A stretch of DNA of 64,000 bases from Reyranella sp. (GTDB lineage Bacteria > Pseudomonadota > Alphaproteobacteria > Reyranellales > Reyranellaceae), in assembly GCF_004297265.1 (NCBI RefSeq), contig NZ_SCUT01000003.1, forward strand, positions 213,879-277,878. Reading direction: 5' to 3'. Numbering within the stretch: the first letter of the stretch is position 1; every line of letters begins with the position of its first letter. A program made the position numbers and the translations under genes. Shown piece after piece: positions 62,899 through 64,000 of the stretch. The notes beneath the pieces are model-generated. The model had not been told where the DNA came from, made no database searches, and saw only the letters and a list, made by a program, of their open reading frames with translations.

Positions 62899-64000
62899 GT
62901 GAACGCCAAGCCCCGTGGCCGCCAATTCTTCAACAATCCCGGCCCGACCAACATTCCCGACCGCATCCTTCGTGCGATGGACCGGCCCGTAATCGATTTC
63001 ATGTCGGACGAGTTCGTCGCCATCCATCATGCCTGCCACAACGGCGTGAAGCGGGTGCTCAAGACCGACCAGAACCTGTTCATGTATTCCTCGACCGGCC
63101 ACGGCGCCTGGGAAGCGGCCCTCGCCAACCTGTTCTCGCCCGGTGAAACCGTGCTGATGGTCGAGACCGGCTACTTCTCCGAGAGCTGGACCGAGATGGC
63201 GCATCATCTCGACATCAAGGTCGAGCTGCTCGCCGCCGACCAGCGCAAGGGCGCCGACATTTCCAGGGTCGCCGAGCGCCTCGCCGCCGACAAGGAACAC
63301 AGGATCAAGGCCGTCCTGACCGTCCACAACGAGACCGCGACGGGCATGGTCCTGCCGATCGCCGAAGTGCGCCGCGCCATCGACGAGGCCAAGCATCCCG
63401 CCCTGCTGCTCAGCGACACGATCTCCTCGCTGGCCAGCATGGAATACAAGATGGACGCCTGGGGCATCGACCTCACGGTCGGCGGCAGCCAGAAGGGCCT
63501 GATGCTGCCCACCGGCATGTCGCTGACCGGCGTCAGCAACAAAGCACTGGAAGTGTCGCGCAAGTCCAAGACGCCGCGCCACTACTGGAGCTGGGAGATG
63601 ATGACCGGCCGCGCGCCGCAGAAGTTCGTCGGCACCGCGCCCGTGCACATGTTCTTCGGCCTGCAGGAGTCGCTGAAGATGCTGGAGGAGGAAGGCCTCG
63701 ACGCGGTGTTCGCGCGCCATGCCCGTCTCGCCGAGGCGACCCGCGCCGCGGTGCGCGTCTGGGGCTCCGACGGCAAGGGGCCGCAGCTCTTCTGCCAGAA
63801 CGAGGAGCGCCTTTCGAATTCGGTGACGGCGGTCGTCATGCCCGAGGGCATCAGTTCCGACCCGATGCGCAAGGCCGCCATCGATCGCTTCAACCTGTCG
63901 CTGGGCGGCGGGCTCGGCAAGATGATGGGCAAGATGTTCCGCATCGGCCACATGGGCGATCTCAACGAGCCGATGCTGCTGGGCTGCCTCGCCACGACCG
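62899..64000 (+). CDS. Class V aminotransferase (serine--glyoxylate type), C-terminus cut by window edge
   Basis: PLP enzyme; 367 residues are in the window from GTG 62899 (strong GGTGGAGG upstream) and the C-terminus lies off the right edge. Seen: FFNNPGPTNIPDRILRAMD, YSSTGHGAWEAALANLFSPGE, LTVHNETATGM, LLSDTISSLAS with the cofactor Asp, and the PLP Lys in VGGSQKGLMLP. This is the alanine/serine-glyoxylate or aspartate-glyoxylate group. It faces the class III aminotransferase across a divergent promoter region with no obvious operator. Confidence 0.92.
   Translation, partial: MNAKPRGRQFFNNPGPTNIPDRILRAMDRPVIDFMSDEFVAIHHACHNGVKRVLKTDQNLFMYSSTGHGAWEAALANLFSPGETVLMVETGYFSESWTEMAHHLDIKVELLAADQRKGADISRVAERLAADKEHRIKAVLTVHNETATGMVLPIAEVRRAIDEAKHPALLLSDTISSLASMEYKMDAWGIDLTVGGSQKGLMLPTGMSLTGVSNKALEVSRKSKTPRHYWSWEMMTGRAPQKFVGTAPVHMFFGLQESLKMLEEEGLDAVFARHARLAEATRAAVRVWGSDGKGPQLFCQNEERLSNSVTAVVMPEGISSDPMRKAAIDRFNLSLGGGLGKMMGKMFRIGHMGDLNEPMLLGCLATT

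Noticed and set aside
53547..64000. A beta-hydroxyaspartate (BHAC) glyoxylate pathway from the dehydratase-like and class V aminotransferase genes
   Set aside because: The two genes are 9 kb apart with no aldolase or iminosuccinate reductase between them; each fits broader families.

Overview
The window is a GC-rich, densely coded stretch of a bacterial chromosome. It looks like an alphaproteobacterium. The evidence is the gene order dGTPase - argS - SPOR protein - nagZ at the left end, a cyclic-glucan-type (NdvA/ChvA) exporter, a Caulobacter-type xylose dehydrogenase, and abundant orphan TctC/Bug binding proteins. The mix of Bug proteins, amidohydrolases, TauD and LLM enzymes, plus several short intergenic inverted-repeat families, resembles soil genera such as Reyranella. 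That genus guess is inference only. I see no rRNA, tRNA, CRISPR, phage, transposase or plasmid functions. All gaps between genes are under 300 bases, and the larger ones are mostly filled by dispersed inverted repeats.

Layout. 1-6.7 kb: housekeeping. A minus-strand run (dGTPase, ArgS, SPOR protein, NagZ cut by the window edge) is preceded by UspA and a TerC/YjbE-type metal exporter, with gpt on the plus strand. 6.8-20.1 kb: a catabolic block. It holds a plus-strand operon (MDR reductase, Bug protein, class II aldolase-SDR fusion, TfdA-like dioxygenase), then a GST, an aldo/keto reductase, two amidohydrolase_2 enzymes, a CHRD lipoprotein, a flavin monooxygenase with an NTF2-like front domain, a DMT permease and a class I aminotransferase. 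20.2-26.8 kb: an Rpf/lysozyme-like lipoprotein, a PuuE-type deacetylase/allantoinase divergent from two M20 amidases, a coupled pair of related lipoproteins, a hotdog thioesterase and a hydrolase with a Cys nucleophile.

26.8-38.5 kb: a DUF2798 protein, acyltransferase 3, acyl-CoA synthetase and PhzF. An Lrp/AsnC regulator then stands opposite a tight operon of a PDH-E1/transketolase-like enzyme, MtnA and an MFS permease, followed by an MgtC/DUF4010 protein and an alpha/beta hydrolase. 38.5-46.5 kb: a minus-strand sugar operon (mutarotase, xylose-dehydrogenase-like SDR, a membrane protein, a two-copy DUF3592 protein) faces an HpaI-type aldolase and a cytosine-deaminase-like enzyme. Together these suggest non-phosphorylating pentose oxidation without a visible dehydratase. 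An LLM flavoenzyme and an ABC-F ATPase follow.

46.5-64 kb: a YegD-type Hsp70, an NMT1/SsuABC-type importer, the NdvA-type exporter, an M20 deacylase, a threonine-dehydratase-like enzyme, and an AsnC regulator divergent from phenylalanine hydroxylase across an operator-like palindrome. These are followed by an ADP-forming acyl-CoA synthetase, a second Bug protein with an arginine-less RidA, a GNAT, a small SET protein, an SMP-30 lactonase, a GSAM-like aminotransferase, and a class V aminotransferase cut by the right edge.

Nothing here is a clear new defence or mobile system. The most unusual items are the E1-like/mtnA/MFS operon, the two-family inverted repeats wedged between convergent genes, the AsnC-phhA operator, the atypical RidA and the bacterial SET protein.
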